Shown here: piece after piece, positions 5,923 through 6,154 of the stretch
How positions within the stretch are numbered: position 1 is the stretch's first letter
Layout: each line of letters starts with the position of its first letter
Assembly (NCBI GenBank): GCA_964496245.1
Contig: CAZBZG010000280.1
Span: forward strand, 1 to 6,154
DNA from: CAZBZG01 sp964496245
Lineage (GTDB): Bacteria; Planctomycetota; SZUA-567
Direction of reading: 5' to 3'
DNA length: 6,154 nucleotides
The notes under the pieces: model-generated
What the model saw: the letters and a program-made list of their open reading frames with translations, nothing else
The model's database searches: none
What the model was told of the DNA's origin: nothing
Translations under genes and position numbers: made by a program

Positions 5923-6132
5923 ATGAGTCAGGTCCTGGCCCGCGGCCTTCACATCCTGCAGCGCATCGCCCGCACGCCCACCGACCCCACGGGCTTGAGT
6001 GCGATCGCCAGCGAACGCGGCCTCCACCCGGCCACCTGCGCCCGACTCCTCAAGACCCTTGTCGAGGAAGGCTTTGTGGAGCAGGTCGGGCCCAAGAAGG
6101 CTATGGCCGCAACAAACGGTTGGATCCTTTGA
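5923..6132 (+). CDS. IclR-family transcriptional regulator, N-terminal DNA-binding part; truncated or frameshifted
   Basis: The frame gives 69 residues. Residues 2-58 match the IclR winged helix-turn-helix: SQVLARGLHILQRIA forms the first helix, LSAIASERGLHPATCARLLKTL (25-46) the helix-turn-helix, and VEEGFVEQVGPKK (47-59) the wing. Family members are normally about 240-270 residues with a C-terminal ligand-binding domain, which is missing here. The frame ends in AMAATNGWIL and a TGA at 6130-6132. If one base were added in the G-run at 6099-6100, reading would continue as KKGYG, as expected for the family (KKGY), and stay open to the window edge; beyond GY the residues no longer resemble IclR proteins. 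The start at 5923 lies downstream of the promoter and has only a weak GGA eight bases upstream. It is divergent from the GH38-GH3 operon, so local control is likely. Ligand and mode are unknown. Confidence 0.75.
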   Translation: MSQVLARGLHILQRIARTPTDPTGLSAIASERGLHPATCARLLKTLVEEGFVEQVGPKKAMAATNGWIL

Positions 6133-6154
6133 TACCAAGGGGTTACGAGCGTTG

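Noticed and set aside
1..6154. tRNA, rRNA, CRISPR array or insertion sequence
   Set aside because: I saw no cloverleaf-type sequence, ribosomal segment, regularly spaced repeats or transposase motif in the window.

Overview
The window is about two-thirds GC and compactly coded. It looks like a bacterial chromosome fragment from a carbohydrate-degrading lineage. The mix of an intracellular GH38 mannosidase-like enzyme, a GH3 beta-glycosidase, a divergent IclR-type regulator and a zinc-finger/membrane/HEAT protein would suit the PVC group (Lentisphaerota, Kiritimatiellota, Verrucomicrobiota) or Planctomycetota. That placement is a guess from gene content; the sequence holds no taxonomic marker.

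Layout from left to right. Positions 1-116 hold no confident gene, only a short minus-strand frame open to the edge. Positions 117-722 (minus) encode a 201-residue protein with a cysteine-rich zinc-binding head, one membrane helix and HEAT-like repeats. Positions 723-840 are a spacer dominated by a very strong near-perfect hairpin at 793-841, which begins at the stop codon of the next gene. Positions 841-3012 (minus) encode a GH3 glycosidase and 3056-5605 (minus) a GH38 alpha-mannosidase-family enzyme. The two are separated by 43 bases that contain a small hairpin and a strong ribosome binding site, so they read as a two-gene operon transcribed GH38 then GH3. Positions 5606-5922 are a divergent control region with a recognisable promoter in each direction and several inverted repeats. 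From 5923 (plus) an IclR-type regulator begins; its DNA-binding domain is intact, but the frame stops at 6132 and the sequence changes character there.

Working model: the IclR-type protein is the likely local regulator of the GH38-GH3 operon. Neither enzyme shows a signal peptide, so they would remove mannose and beta-linked sugars from imported oligosaccharides inside the cell. No transporter or sugar-catabolism gene lies in the window. The zinc/HEAT gene is probably a separate unit beyond the hairpin.

I do not see a new multi-gene system here. The most unusual items are the 793-841 hairpin bracketed by 8-base direct repeats, the dyad-rich divergent promoter region, and the broken or truncated regulator at the right edge. 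Most other long open frames in this GC-rich sequence are shadows of the real genes.
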